A stretch of 64,000 nt of DNA from positions 992,001-1,056,000 of the forward strand of contig NW_026577928.1 in NCBI RefSeq assembly GCF_029407905.1, in the 5' to 3' direction. The notes under the pieces were generated by a model, which did not search any database, was not told the origin of the DNA, and saw only the letters and a program-made list of their open reading frames with translations. The position numbers were made by a program, and so were the translations under genes. This document shows, piece after piece, positions 45,800 through 56,981 of the stretch (position 1 is its first letter; each line of letters begins with the position of its first letter). Source of the DNA: Bubalus kerabau (taxonomy: Eukaryota; Chordata; Mammalia; Artiodactyla; Bovidae).

Positions 45800-48700
45800 T
45801 TGAGACGCTGTGGCGGGCAAGGGCCTCATGCTGCGAAGACGATGGAACCACGTGGTTTTTCTCGAGTTGCGGCGGCATTCTCGAGTTACGCCGGGGATCT
45901 CAGCCTTCCCCTTGGGTTGGCCCTGGGAAGCCCAATCTTCCCCTCGGGTTGCGAGGGAAAGCTGGGGGTTGCGCTCGAGTCACTGCAGGGCTGAAGAGAC
46001 CTCACCTAGGCGTGTGTCCGGGACCTAATATTCCTCTCCAGGGAAGGCAGGGATCTCGGGGTTGCATTCCAGGCTCCCCCGGGGAGTCAGGCCTCGTCTC
46101 GAGGGGAAGCCAAGGACTCCGCTCTCCTCTCGAGTCGCGACGCGGGTCTCTTGGAGCCCCCTGAGCGGCCTCAAGGGAGTCCAGCCTCCTCTTCCGTTTG
46201 GAGAGAGGACCCGGGATTGCTCTCCAGGCCATGCAGGAAAAGAAGGCCCTCAGCTCGCGAGGACGGGGGCGTCTCAGGGGTTTCCTCGAGCTGCGGCGCC
46301 CGTGGGGGTTTTCTCCCGAGGCACGACGAGGATCTCAGGGAGCCTCTCGTGCGGCGCCAGGGAAGTCAGGTCTCCATGCGCGTGGCGAGGGGGAGCGCGT
46401 CATGGCTCTCGAGTCAAGGGAGGGGATTAGGGCCTCGAGACGCGTTGAAGAAGGACTCTCGAGGTCTTTCTCGGGGGGCGGCGGGAAACCCTCGTTTCAG
46501 TCGACTTCTGCCGGGGACCTTATGGAACTTCACAGGGTGCCTCTGAGAGGCGAGGGATCCTGTGGCGGTGGCGGGGCCCCTCGGGGCTCCGCTGGGTCTG
46601 GCGCAACGGAAGAGGGCCTCACCTCGAGGGGAGGCAGGAACCTCAGGCTTCCTCTCCGTTTCGGACTCCGACCGCAGGGTCCCTGCAGAGTTGGGACAGG
46701 AGAGTCAGGCCTCGTCTTGTCTGAGGAAGGGAACCCCGCTGGCCTCTCGAGTTGCTCAGGGGGTCTCAGGCCCCTCGTCGAGCTCTGTGTGGAACCCGCG
46801 GGTCTCTGCGGACGATGCACGGGGTTGGCAGTGCCTCGTCGTGTTGTGCATTCACCCACAGGGTTGTCTTCGAAGAGGGGTCCGGGCCTCGGGTCCTTCT
46901 CAAGGGCGGACCGGGTAACCGGGGGCGTTCGGCATGTGGCACCACACAAGTGGCTCGTCTCGAATTTCCTCGTGAGACCGGCCTCATCCTGAGGTGCGCC
47001 GGGAAGGCCGGGAACCCCTTCCAGACCACGCAGGGGAATCGCCTCTCCTGTCGCGATCAGGAGGGGAGAAGGGGCTCAGAGGAAGCAGTGCCGGGACCCT
47101 CGGTGTTCCCCTCGAGGGAACCCGGTGTGTCGGGGGACTTTTGGGGGTCGCAGGAAGGCTGTCAGGGACCGTTTCGCCCTTCAGGGCGGAACAGGGGACT
47201 TCCCTTAAGACGCCGTGGCGGGCAGGGGCCTCATCTTGCCAAGAGGTGGGAACCACGTGATTTTTCTCGAGTTGCGGCGGGATTCTCGTGTTACGACGGG
47301 GATCTCAGCCTTCCCCTTGGGTTGGCCCTGGGAAGCCCAATCTTCCCCTCGGGTTGCGAGGGAAGGCTGGGGGTTGCGCTCGAGTCACTGCAGGGCCGAA
47401 GAGACCTCACCTAGGCGTGTGTCCGGGACCTAATATTCCTCTCCAGGGAAGGCAGGGATCTCGGGGTTGCACTCCACGCTCCCCCGGGGAGTCAGGCCTC
47501 GTCTCGAGGGGAAGCCAAGGACTCCGCTCTCCTCTCGAGTCGCGACGCGGGACTCTTGGAGCCCCCTGAGCGGCCTCAAGGGAGTCCAGCCTCCTCTTCC
47601 GTTTGGAGAGAGGACCCGGGATTGCTCTCCAGGCCATGCAGGAAAAGAAGGCCCTCGGCTCGCCAGGACGCGGGCGTCTCAGGGGTTTCTTCGAGCTGCG
47701 GCGCCCGTGGGGGTTTTCTCCCGAGGCACGACGAGGACCTCAGGGAGCCTCTCGTGGGGCGCCAGGGAAGTCAGGTCTCCATGCGCGTGGCGAGGGGGAG
47801 CGCGTCCTGTCTCTCGAGTCACGGGAGGGGACTAGGGCCTCGAGACGCGTTGAAGAAGGACTCTCGAGGTCTTTCTCGGGGGGCGGCGGGAAACCCTCGT
47901 GTCCCTCGCCTTCTGCCGGGGACCTTAGGGAACTTGCCAGGGTGCCTCTGAGAGGCGAGGGATCCTGTGGCGGTGGCGGGGCCCCTCGGGACTCCGCTGG
48001 GTCTGGCGCAACGGAAGAGGGCCTCACCTCGAGGGGAGGCAGAAACCTCAGGCTTCCTCTCCGTTTCGGACTCCGACCGCAGGGTCCCTGCAGAGTTGGG
48101 ACAGGAGAGTCAGGCCTCGTCTTGTCTGAGGAAGGGAACCCCGCTGGCCTCTCGAGTTGCTCAGGGGGTCTCAGGCCCCTCGTCGAGCTGTGTGTGGAAC
48201 CCGCGGGTCTTTGCGGACGATGCACGGGGGTGGCAGGGCCCCTTCGTGTTGTGCCTTCACCCACAGGGTTGCCTTCGAAGAGGGGTCCTGGCCTCGGGTC
48301 CTTCTCAAGGGCGGACCGGGGAACCGGGGTCGTTCGGCATGTGGCACCACCCACGTGGCTCGTCTCGAATTTCCTCGTGAGACCGGCCTCATCCTGAGTT
48401 GCGCCCGGAAGGCTGGGAACCCCTTCAAGACCACGCAGTGGAATCGCCTCTCCTGTCGCGATCAGGAGGGGAGAAGGGGCTCAGAGGAAGCGGTGCCGGG
48501 ACCCTCGGTGTTCCCCTCGAGGGAACCCGGCGTGTCGGGGGACTTTTGGGGGTCGCAGGAAGGCTGTCAGGGACCGTTTCGCCCTTCAGGGCGGAACAGG
48601 GGACTTCCCTTGAGACGCCGTGGCGGGCAAGGGCCTCATCTTGCCAAGAGGTGGGAACCACGTGGTTTTTCTCGAGTTGCGGCGGGATTCTCGAGTTACG

Positions 48701-51700
48701 ACGGGGATCTCAGCCTTCCCCTTGGGTTGGCCCTGGGAAGCCCAATCTTCCCCTCGGGTTCCGAGGGAAAGCTGGGGGTTGCGCTCGAGTCACTGCAGGG
48801 CCGAAGAGACCTCACCTAGGCGTGTGTCCGGGACCTAATATTCCTCTCCAGGGAAGGCAGGGATCTCAGGGTTGCACTCCAGGCTCCCCCGGGGAGTCAG
48901 GCCTCGTCTCGAGGGGAAACCAAGGACTCCGCTCTCCTCTCGAGTCGCGACGCGGGTATCTTGGAGCCCCCTGAGTGGACTCAAGGGAGTCCAGCCTCCT
49001 CTTCCGTTTGGAAAGAGGACCCGGGATTGCTCTCCAGGCCATGCAGGAAAAGAAGGCCCTCAGCTCGCGAGGACGGGGGCGTCTCAGGGGTTTCCTTGAG
49101 CTGCGGCGCCCGTGGGGGTTTTCTCCCGAGGCACGACGAGGACCTCAGGGAGCCTCTCGTGCGGCGCCAGGGAAGTCAGGTCTTCATGCGCGTGGCGAGG
49201 GTGAGCGCGTCCTGGCTCTCGAGTCACGGCAGGGGACTAGGGCCTCGAGACGCGTTGAAGAAGGACTCTCGAGGTCTTTCTCGGGGGGCGGCGGGAAACC
49301 TTCGTGTCCCTCGCCTTCTGCCGGGGACCTTAGGGTACTTCCCAGGGTGCCTCTGAGAGGAGAGGGATCCTGTAGAGGTGGCGGGGCCCCTCGGGACTCC
49401 GCTGGGTCTGGCGCAACGGAGGAGGGCCTCACCTCGAGGGGAGGCAGGAACCTCAGGCTTCCTCTGCGTTTCGGACTCCGACCGCAGGGTCCCTGCAGAG
49501 TTGGGACAGGAGAGTCAGGCCTCGTCTTGTCTGAGGAAGGGAACCCCGCTGGCCTCTCGAGTTGCTCAGGGCGTCTCAGGCCCCTCGTCGAGCTGTGTGT
49601 GGAACGCGCGGGTCTTTGCGGACGATGAAGGGGGGGGGCAGTGCCCCTTCGTGTTGTGCCTTCACCCACAGGGTTGCCTTCGAAGAGGGGTCCGGGCCTC
49701 GGGTCCTTCTCAAGGGCGGACCGGGGAATCGGGGGCGTTCGGCATGTGGCCCCACCCACGTGGCTCGTCTCGAATTTCCTCGTGAGACCGGCCTCATCCT
49801 GAGGTGCGCCGGGAAGGCCGGGAACCCCTTCCAGACCAAGCAGGGGAATCGCCTCTCCTGTCGCGATCAGGAGGGGAGAAGGGGCTCAGAGGAAGCGGTG
49901 CCGGGACCCTCGGTGTTCCCCTTGGGTTAACTCGGCGTGTCGGGGGACTTTTGGGGGTCGCAGGAAGGCTGTCAGGGACCGTTTCGCCCTTCAGGGCGGA
50001 ACAGGGGACTTCCCTTGAGACGCCGTGGCGGGCAAGGGCCTCATCTTGCCAAGAGGTGGGAACCACGTGGTTTTTCTCGAGTTGCGGCGGGATTCTCGAG
50101 TTATGACGGGGATCTCAGCCTTCCCCTTGGGTTGGCCCTGGGAAGCCCAATCTTCCCCTCGGGTTGCGAGGGAAAGCTGGGGGTTGCGCTCGAGTCACTG
50201 CAGGGCCGAAGAGACCTCACCTAGGCGTGTGTCCGGGACCTAATTTTCCTCTCAAGGGAAGGCAGGGATCTCGGGGTTGCATTCCAGGCTCCCCCGGGGA
50301 GTCAGGCCTCGTCTCGGGGGGAAGCCAAGGACTCCGCTCTCCTCTCGAGTCGCGACGCCGGTCGCTTGGAGCCCCCTGAGCGGCCTCAAGGGAGTCCAGC
50401 CTCCTCTTCCGTTTGGAGAGAGGACCCGGGATTGCTCTCCAAGCCATGCAGGAAAAGAAGGCCTTCAGCTCGCGAGGACGGGGGCGTCTCAGGGGTTTCC
50501 TCGAGCTGCGGCGCCCGTGCGGGTTTTCTCCCGAGGCACGACGAGGATCTCAGGGAGCCTCTCGTGCGGCGCCAGGGAAGTCAGGTCTCCATGCGCGTGG
50601 CGAGGGGGAGCGCGTCATGGCTCTCGAGTCACGGGAGGAGTCTACGGTCTCGACACGCGTTGAAGAAGGACTCTCAAGGTCTTTCTCGGGCGGCGGCGGA
50701 AAAACCTCGTTTCCCTCGCCTTCTGCCGGGGACCTTAGGGAACTTGCCAGGGTGCCTCTGAGAGGCGAGGGATCCTGTGGAGGTGGCGGGGCCCTCGGGA
50801 CTCCGCTGGGTCTGGCGCAACGGAAGATGGCCTCACCTCGAGGGGAGGCAGGAACCTCAGGCTTCCTCTCCGTTTCGGACTCCGACCGCAGGGTCCCTGC
50901 AGAGTTGGGACAGGAGAGTCAGGCCTCGTCTTGTCTGAGGAAGGGAACCCCGCTTGCCTCTCGAGTGGCTCAGGGGGTCTCAGGCCCATCGTCGAGCTCT
51001 GTGTGGAACCCACGGGTCTTTGCGGATGATGCACGGGGGTGGCAGTGCCCGTTCTTGTTGTGCCTTCACCCACAGGGTTGCCTTCGAAGAGTGGTCCGGG
51101 CCGCGGGTCCTTCTCAAGAGCGGACCGGGGAATCGGGGTCGTTCGGCATGTGGCCCCACCCACGTGGCTCGTCTCGAATTTCCTCGTGAGACCGGCCTCA
51201 TCCTTAGGTGCCCCGGGAAGGCCTGGAACCCCTTCCAGACCACGCAGAGGAATCGACTCTCCTGTCGCTATCAGGAGGGGAAAAGGGGCTCAGAGGAAGC
51301 GGTTGCGGGACCCTCGGTGTTCCCCTCGAGGGAACCCGGCGTGTCAGGGAACTTTTGGGGGTCGCATGAAGGCTGGCAGGATCCTTTCCGCCCTTCAGGG
51401 CGGAAGAGGGGACTTCCCTTGAGACGCCGTCGCGGGCAAGGGTCTCATCTTGCCAAGAGTTTGGAACCACGTGGTTTTTCTCGAGTTGCGGCGGGATTCT
51501 CGAGTTACAATGGGAATCTCAGCCTTCCTCTTGGGTTGGCCCTGGGAAGCCCAATCTTCCCCTCGAGTTGCAAGGGAAATCTGGGGGTTGCGCTCGAGTC
51601 ACTGCAGGGCCGAAGAGACCTCACCTAGGCGTGTGTCCGGGACCTACTATTCCTCTCCAGGGAAAGCAGGCATCTCGGGGTTGCATTCCAGGCTCCCCCG

Positions 51701-51890
51701 GGGAGTCAGACCTCGTCTCGAGGGGAAGCCAAGGACTCCGCTCTCCTCTCGAGTCGCGACAAGGATCTGTTGGAGCCCCCTGAGCGGCCTCAACGGAGTC
51801 CAGCCTGCTCTTCAGTTTGGAGAGAGGACTCGTGATTGGTCTCCAGGCCATGCAGGAATATAAGGCCCTCATCTCGCGATGACCGGGGTG
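45800..51890. repeat. CpG-rich satellite A sub-block 2 (~4.3 near-identical monomers, 1,405-bp period)
   Basis: Equivalent positions fall at 46994, 48399 and 49804, and at 47215, 48620 and 50025, every step exactly 1,405 bp. Adjacent monomers differ at only a few sites per 100 bp or fewer by eye. The subtype features are the same as in the 38-42.5 kb block. Confidence 0.85.
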
Positions 51891-53187
51891 TCTCATGTGT
51901 TTCCTCGAGCTGCCGCGGCAGTGTGGGTTTCCTCACGAGGTACGATGAGGATCTCAGGGAGCCTCTCGTGCAGTGCCAGGTTAGTCAGGTCTCCATGCGC
52001 GTGAAGAGGGGGCGCGTGTCATGGCTCTCGAGTCATGGTAGGGGAATCGCGACTCAACACATTTTGAAGCACTCTCGAGGTCTTTCTCGAGTCATGGCAG
52101 AAAACCCAGGGTTCCCTCGACTTGTGCCTGTGACCTCAGGGAGCTTCTCATTGTGCCTCTGAGAACTCAGGGATACTGTGGAGTTGGTAGGGGCCTCTCG
52201 GGACTCCACTGGGTGTGGTGCAATGGAAGAGGGCCTCATCTCGAGTGGACGCAGGAACCTCAGGCTTCCTCTCCGTTTCTGACTCGGATCCCATGGTCCC
52301 TGCAGAGTAGGGACAAGAGAGTCACACCTAGTCTTCTGTTGAGGAATGGACCTTCGTTTGCCTTTCGAGTTGTTTACAGGGTGACAGGCCACTTGTCGAA
52401 ATGTCTGTGGGACCTGCGGGTTTTTCTGGACGATGCACGCGGGTGTCAGTGCCCCTTCGTGTTGTGCCTTCATCCACAGGTTTTCCTTCAAAGAGGTGTG
52501 CTGGCATCGGGTTCTTTTCAAGAGTGGACCGTGAAATTGGGGTCTTTCGGCATGTGGCACCACCCACGAGGCTACGTCTCGAACTTCCTCATGAGACCGG
52601 CCTCATCCTGAGGTGCGCCCGGAAGGTCGGGAACCCCTTGCAGACAGAGAAGGGGAGTCGACCCTCCTGTCGCAATCAGGAGAGGAGAAGGGGTTAGATG
52701 AAGTGGTGCCGGGAACCTCGGTGTTCCCCTTGAGTGAGTCTGGTATGTCGCGGAACTTTTGGGGTCGCATCAAGGGTGCCAAGTACCGTTTCGCACTTCA
52801 GGATGGAACGTGGGACTTCTCTTGAGATGCTGTAGCGGACAAAGGGCCTCATCTTGCGATGACGAGGGAAGCACGTGGATTTTCTCGAGTTGCGGTGGGA
52901 TTCTCGAGTTACGACGGGGAATTCAGGCTTCCTCTTGTGTTGGCCCAGGAAGTCTAATCTTCCATTCGAGTTGCCAGGGAGAGCTGTGGATTGGGCTCCA
53001 TTCACTGAAGGGCAAACTAGACCTCATCTAGGCTTGTATCCAGGACTTAATGTTCCTCTCCATAGGCGACAGGGATTTGGGGTTGCATTCCATACTCACC
53101 CGGGGAGTCAGGCCTCATCTCGAGGGGAAGCAAAGGACTCCACTCTCTTCTCGAGCCGCGACAGGTATCTCTTGGAGCCCACTGAGT

Positions 53188-53192
53188 GGTCT
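53188..53192. other. Junction between satellite A and satellite B
   Basis: GGTCT is common to satellite A (CACTGAGTGGTCTAAAGG) and satellite B (ACAGGTCTATGCTCTGTAGG), so the breakpoint lies within these five bases. No other element lies at the joint. Confidence 0.85.
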
Positions 53193-55669
53193 TTGCTCTG
53201 TAGGAGAGCTCTAGTGTTCATAAGCCTGTACATAAGTGAACACAGACATTCTGTGTGCATGTTGCTGCGTACCCAAAATAGGGCCACAAGGAGCCTCATG
53301 CTCTCCATGCAGCGTGGAAGCTGTGCAGCCACGCAGCAGCTGAAGAATCCAACCAATTGCTCTTTTCTTACCTCTGACAGAGCTCGCATTGCCGTAGCCC
53401 TTGGCAGTTTGGAAACACTGGACCCTAACCCCTCTCAAAGTAGGCCTGGGTTCTAGTTCGAATAGAAAGTTAATAGCGGAGCTGAGGACAGGAACGCGGC
53501 AGTCATTTATCACACGCTCCTGCAGCCTGCTACTACAGGGGCACTAACGCTAGAAGCTAGGAATGTCTTTGCAAGGTGCGCAAAGGACAAGGGAGAACCT
53601 CGACCCTGACTCTAGTATTTCAGCCCCCTGAGCAGATCTGAGGTTCTCCCGCTGTAGAAGCTAACCCATTCCTTTCAAATACAGGCTTCCTAACACAGGG
53701 CCAGTTGGCTGCTTGCTCTTCCACGAAGCAGGCTTCCTTAACTTGCAAACTGCGAATTCCGCTTAACAGCCTGGAGGAAAAATCGCTTCTTGGAAGATTT
53801 TTTTCAGAGGCTGTATCCCCAGAGCTGGGGCCAAGCTAGGGGACCCATACTGGCAAGGGAAGGCAAAACCACATCCAATGTCTTTGCTCTGGAGGACAGC
53901 TTTGGTGAGCCTAAGTCTTTCAGGAATATTTCTGGCTCCAACAGAGTCAAATTCTGTGTGTGAAGCTGCACAGCCAAAATAGGGGAACAGAGAGCCTGAT
54001 TCTCTCTGTGTAGCTTTGAAGCTGTCTTTCAAACAACAGCTTGAGAATCCATACAATGCTCTCCCTTACTGCTAAGAGAATTCTCATTGCTGTAGTCCTT
54101 GACAGTTTGTAGAAATCCGCACCCTAACCCTTCTCCAAGTAGGCCTGGGTCCTAGCTCGGAATAACAGGCAACGGCGGAGCTGAGGCCAGTAAGGCACAA
54201 GTGAGGTCTCACACACTCTTGCAGCCTGATCGTCCAGGAGCAGTAAGGCCTCTTTTTCCCTGTAGGAGGCTCGCTTGCCTTGCCTCCTGTGAACTGCATT
54301 TCCCAGCCTGGGCGCAAAGCTGTTCCTGGAGATTTTTTCTCAGGGGCTGTTTCCCTGGAGCTGGGTCGGACCTCGGGGGCCCAACTCACAGGGGAAGACA
54401 AAACCACATGGACAGGTCTATGCTCTGTAGGAGAGCTCTAGTGAACCTCATCTCTCAGGAACATTCTTGGCTTCTACAGAGACACCTCTGTGCATGAAGC
54501 TACACACCCAACATAGTGGCAAAGGGAGTCTGATTCTCTCCGTGGGTGCTGATGCTTTGTGGCAAAGCACCTGCTAAGAATCCATCCGCATAGGCTTCCC
54601 TCACCTTGACAGAGGTCTCATTGCTGTAGTCCTTGGCAGTTTGGAAAGAAGCAGACCCTTACCCTTCACCAAGTAGGCCCTTGTCCTTGTTTGAATGGAA
54701 AGGCAGTAGCTGAGCTGAGGCCAGTAAGGCGCCAGTCAAGTCTGACATATTCCCGATGCCTGCTCCTTCATGGAAAATAACGTTAGAATCTGGGAATGTC
54801 TTTGCAAGGCTGGCAAAGGGCAGTCAGGAACCTCGACCCTGCCTCTGGATTTTCTATCTTCTCAGCACATCCGGAGGTCTCGGTCAGGAGAAACTAACCC
54901 ATTCCTTGCAAATATAGGCTTCCAAACACAGGCCGGTTGGCTGTCTCTTCTTGCCGAAGGAAGCTTGCTTATCCCACCTCCTGCGAACTCCGCTTCCCAG
55001 CCTGGGGGATAAGAGGTTCTTGGAGATCTTTTCTCAGAGGCTGTTTCCACGGAGCAGGGGCCGATCCCGGAGACCCACACGCACAGGGGAAGGGAAAACC
55101 GCATGGATAAGTCTTTGCTCTCTAGGAGTGCTCTAGTGAACCTCACTCTATGGGGAATGTTCTTGGCTCCAATGGGGACATCTCTGTGTGGGAAGCTGCA
55201 TAGCCAACATAGAGACACAGAGACCTGATTCTCTCTGTGCAGCTTTGATGCTGTCGTTCAAACAACAAATTGAGAATTCACACAATGCTCTCCCTTACCA
55301 CTGAGAGAGTTATCATTGCTGTAGCCCTTCGCAGTTTCTGGAAATCGGCACACAAAGACTTCTCCAAGTAGGCCTGGGTTCAAGTTCAGATGAACATGCA
55401 ATAGCGGAGCTGAGGCCAGTAAGGCACCAGTCAGGTGTCACACACTCTGGCATCCTGCTCCTCCAGGGACAGTAAGGCCTCTATTTCCCTTCAGGAGGCT
55501 CGCTTGCCTTACTTCCTGTGAACAGCGTTTCCCAGCCTGGGCGGAAAGCAGTTCCTGGAGATCTTTTCTCAGGGGCTGTTTCCCCGGAGTTGGGGCGGAC
55601 CTCGGGGACCCAACTCACAGGGGAAGGCAAAACCAAATGGACAGGTCTATGGTCTGTAGGAGATCTCTA

Positions 55670-55675
55670 GTGAAC
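55670..55675. repeat. Target-site duplication GTGAAC, left copy
   Basis: Identical to 56976-56981; satellite B reads CTAGTGAACCTC(A/C)TCTCTC when the LTR is left out. Confidence 0.9.
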
Positions 55676-56975
55676 TGCCGGGGTCCAGCCCCAGCTGATC
55701 CAGGGTATTTGAAGCAGAGATGGCGTAGGCGAGGGTCAGGGAACAACTGCTTAATTAAACGTTAATTAAGGATATAAAGAGTAATAAAATGAGGATAGCT
55801 CAGTAGGAAAATTCAGTGGAGAAAAGAGGCTGAGTAGCTTGGTTTACGCGGGGGACCAATAAAACTTCAAGACAAGAAGCTTGCACCACTTACGTAGGCC
55901 GCAGGCGTCCTTCCGTTCTCCCGAAGGAGAGGAGACACTGAGGCCTCCCCGGTCGGATCTTAGAAGCCCAGGCAAAATTAGTAAGCTTGGTGGGTTCCGC
56001 GCTCCAGATGGAGACTCAACCAGAGTGAGAGAGAGAGAGAGAGACATGGGGAGACCAGTATTTCGAGAAACTGATCCCAATTCTTTATTTTCCATGGTCT
56101 ACTTTTATACACTGAGATGTTATGCAAAAGTCACGTGGGGTCGGCAGTCCTGACTTTTATCAAAGTCAGGTGCTTCATACAAAAGTATACAGAGGTCTTA
56201 GGGGTGTTACATCATCTTCTGGCCGGGGGGCCTGCTGACAATTTACGACCCTCTCCTTGTGACAGCGGTCAGTCAACCAGGACACTTATTTCTCCAGGGG
56301 TGATTATTCTTAAAACAGACGCCACCCAAATAAAGTTACATTCCTATAGGGTGAGGGTGTAGTGGGTTTTAGTTAAGGAAAGAATTTACTTAGCCTAAGG
56401 TCTAACGTGATTTATATCAAAGGTTAATACTTATTTCTTCTATATATTCATTAATGTGTATAAGGGCAGGGGATGTGGAGACTTAGCAGTAAACATCAGC
56501 TCAACAAATGAAAAAGCCTTCACCAATATGATTTCTAATCAGCCCATTATACTTATACTAATAATTTTCTAACTTTTCTAAGGAACCTGTTTTTAGAAGG
56601 TTTAAAGCATCTCGTGCCTCTCATGGTTGGGAGGCTGTGAGCAATCACATGTGGCCGGACAAGCCTGTCAGGCAGGCTAGAGAACCTTCAGAGGAGTTTG
56701 TAGGTTAAAACACTCTTGTCACACCCAGGGGTTTTTATCAACTGGAGCTCTAGGTTAACTCCTTCTCCGAAAGAGGTGGTGGGGGACAGCCCCCCGTAAA
56801 GTCAGAGGTGTAGGTGAGAGCACAAAGTAGTAAGGTAGGCAGGCTCTGGTTATGGGGGTAGATGCTCGAGGATTTCCAGGGGGACTCCTGAGGCTCGATC
56901 CCGCCTTTGCGTATGTCGAGCCTCCTTCCTCATGACCTTTGCCATGGGCGGAGTGCCTCACTCTGGCCCCCAACA
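55676..56975 (-). mobile_element. Solo LTR, class II endogenous retrovirus, minus strand
   Basis: 1,300 bp that, in complement, starts TGTTGGGGGCCAGAGTGAGG and ends CCCCGGCA. Internal stretches match the LTRs of the provirus at 6219-13106, for example the CTGGATCAGCTGGGGCTGGA end, the TACGCAAAGGCGGGATCGAG start region and the GTAAACCAAGCTACTCAGC segment. The outermost ~70 bp differs from the provirus, so it is a related subfamily. Perfect 6-bp target duplications show it arose by integration followed by LTR-LTR recombination. A (GA)n run lies at 56026-56042. Confidence 0.93.
56084..56109 (-). promoter_or_regulatory. Solo LTR core: TATA box and AATAAA
   Basis: On the minus strand TATAAAA occupies 56109-56103 and AATAAA 56089-56084, the same close arrangement as in the provirus LTRs. 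Function is inferred. Confidence 0.6.
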
Positions 56976-56981
56976 GTGAAC
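56976..56981. repeat. Target-site duplication GTGAAC, right copy
   Basis: Second copy of the 6-bp duplication, followed directly by satellite B (CTCCTCTCTCAGGAACA). Confidence 0.9.

Larger units (their letters stand above)
23708..53192. repeat. Satellite A array, right block (~21 monomers)
   Basis: About 29.5 kb of head-to-tail ~1.4-kb monomers in one orientation. The GTTTGGAGAGAGGACTCGGG segment recurs at intervals near 1,400 bp throughout. Diverged monomers occupy 23708-38174, 42561-45799 and 51891-53192; CpG-rich uniform monomers occupy the two blocks listed separately. Open frames exceeding 200 codons occur only because of composition and repeat in every monomer with the period. No genes, SINEs or other insertions were seen in this block. 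Confidence 0.92.
53188..55675. repeat. Satellite B array, left block (edge units)
   Basis: This is unrelated to satellite A. Two related half-units alternate, marked by (T)CATTGCTGTAG at 53389 (divergent), 54088, 54617 and 55314, spacings ~699, 529 and 697. The first half-unit is the most diverged of the array, as expected at an array edge. The long half has about the size of bovid satellite II monomers, but I cannot confirm a family by sequence. Confidence 0.85.

Noticed and set aside
46198..46992. Long open frames (to 264 codons) in CpG-rich satellite A, also at 47603-48397 and 50413-51189
   Set aside because: They recur once per 1,405-bp monomer, are open in several frames on both strands, lack domains or signals, and are explained by high GC content and few stop codons.
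56026..56042. (GA)n run as an independent locus
   Set aside because: It lies inside the solo LTR and is a short simple-sequence expansion there.
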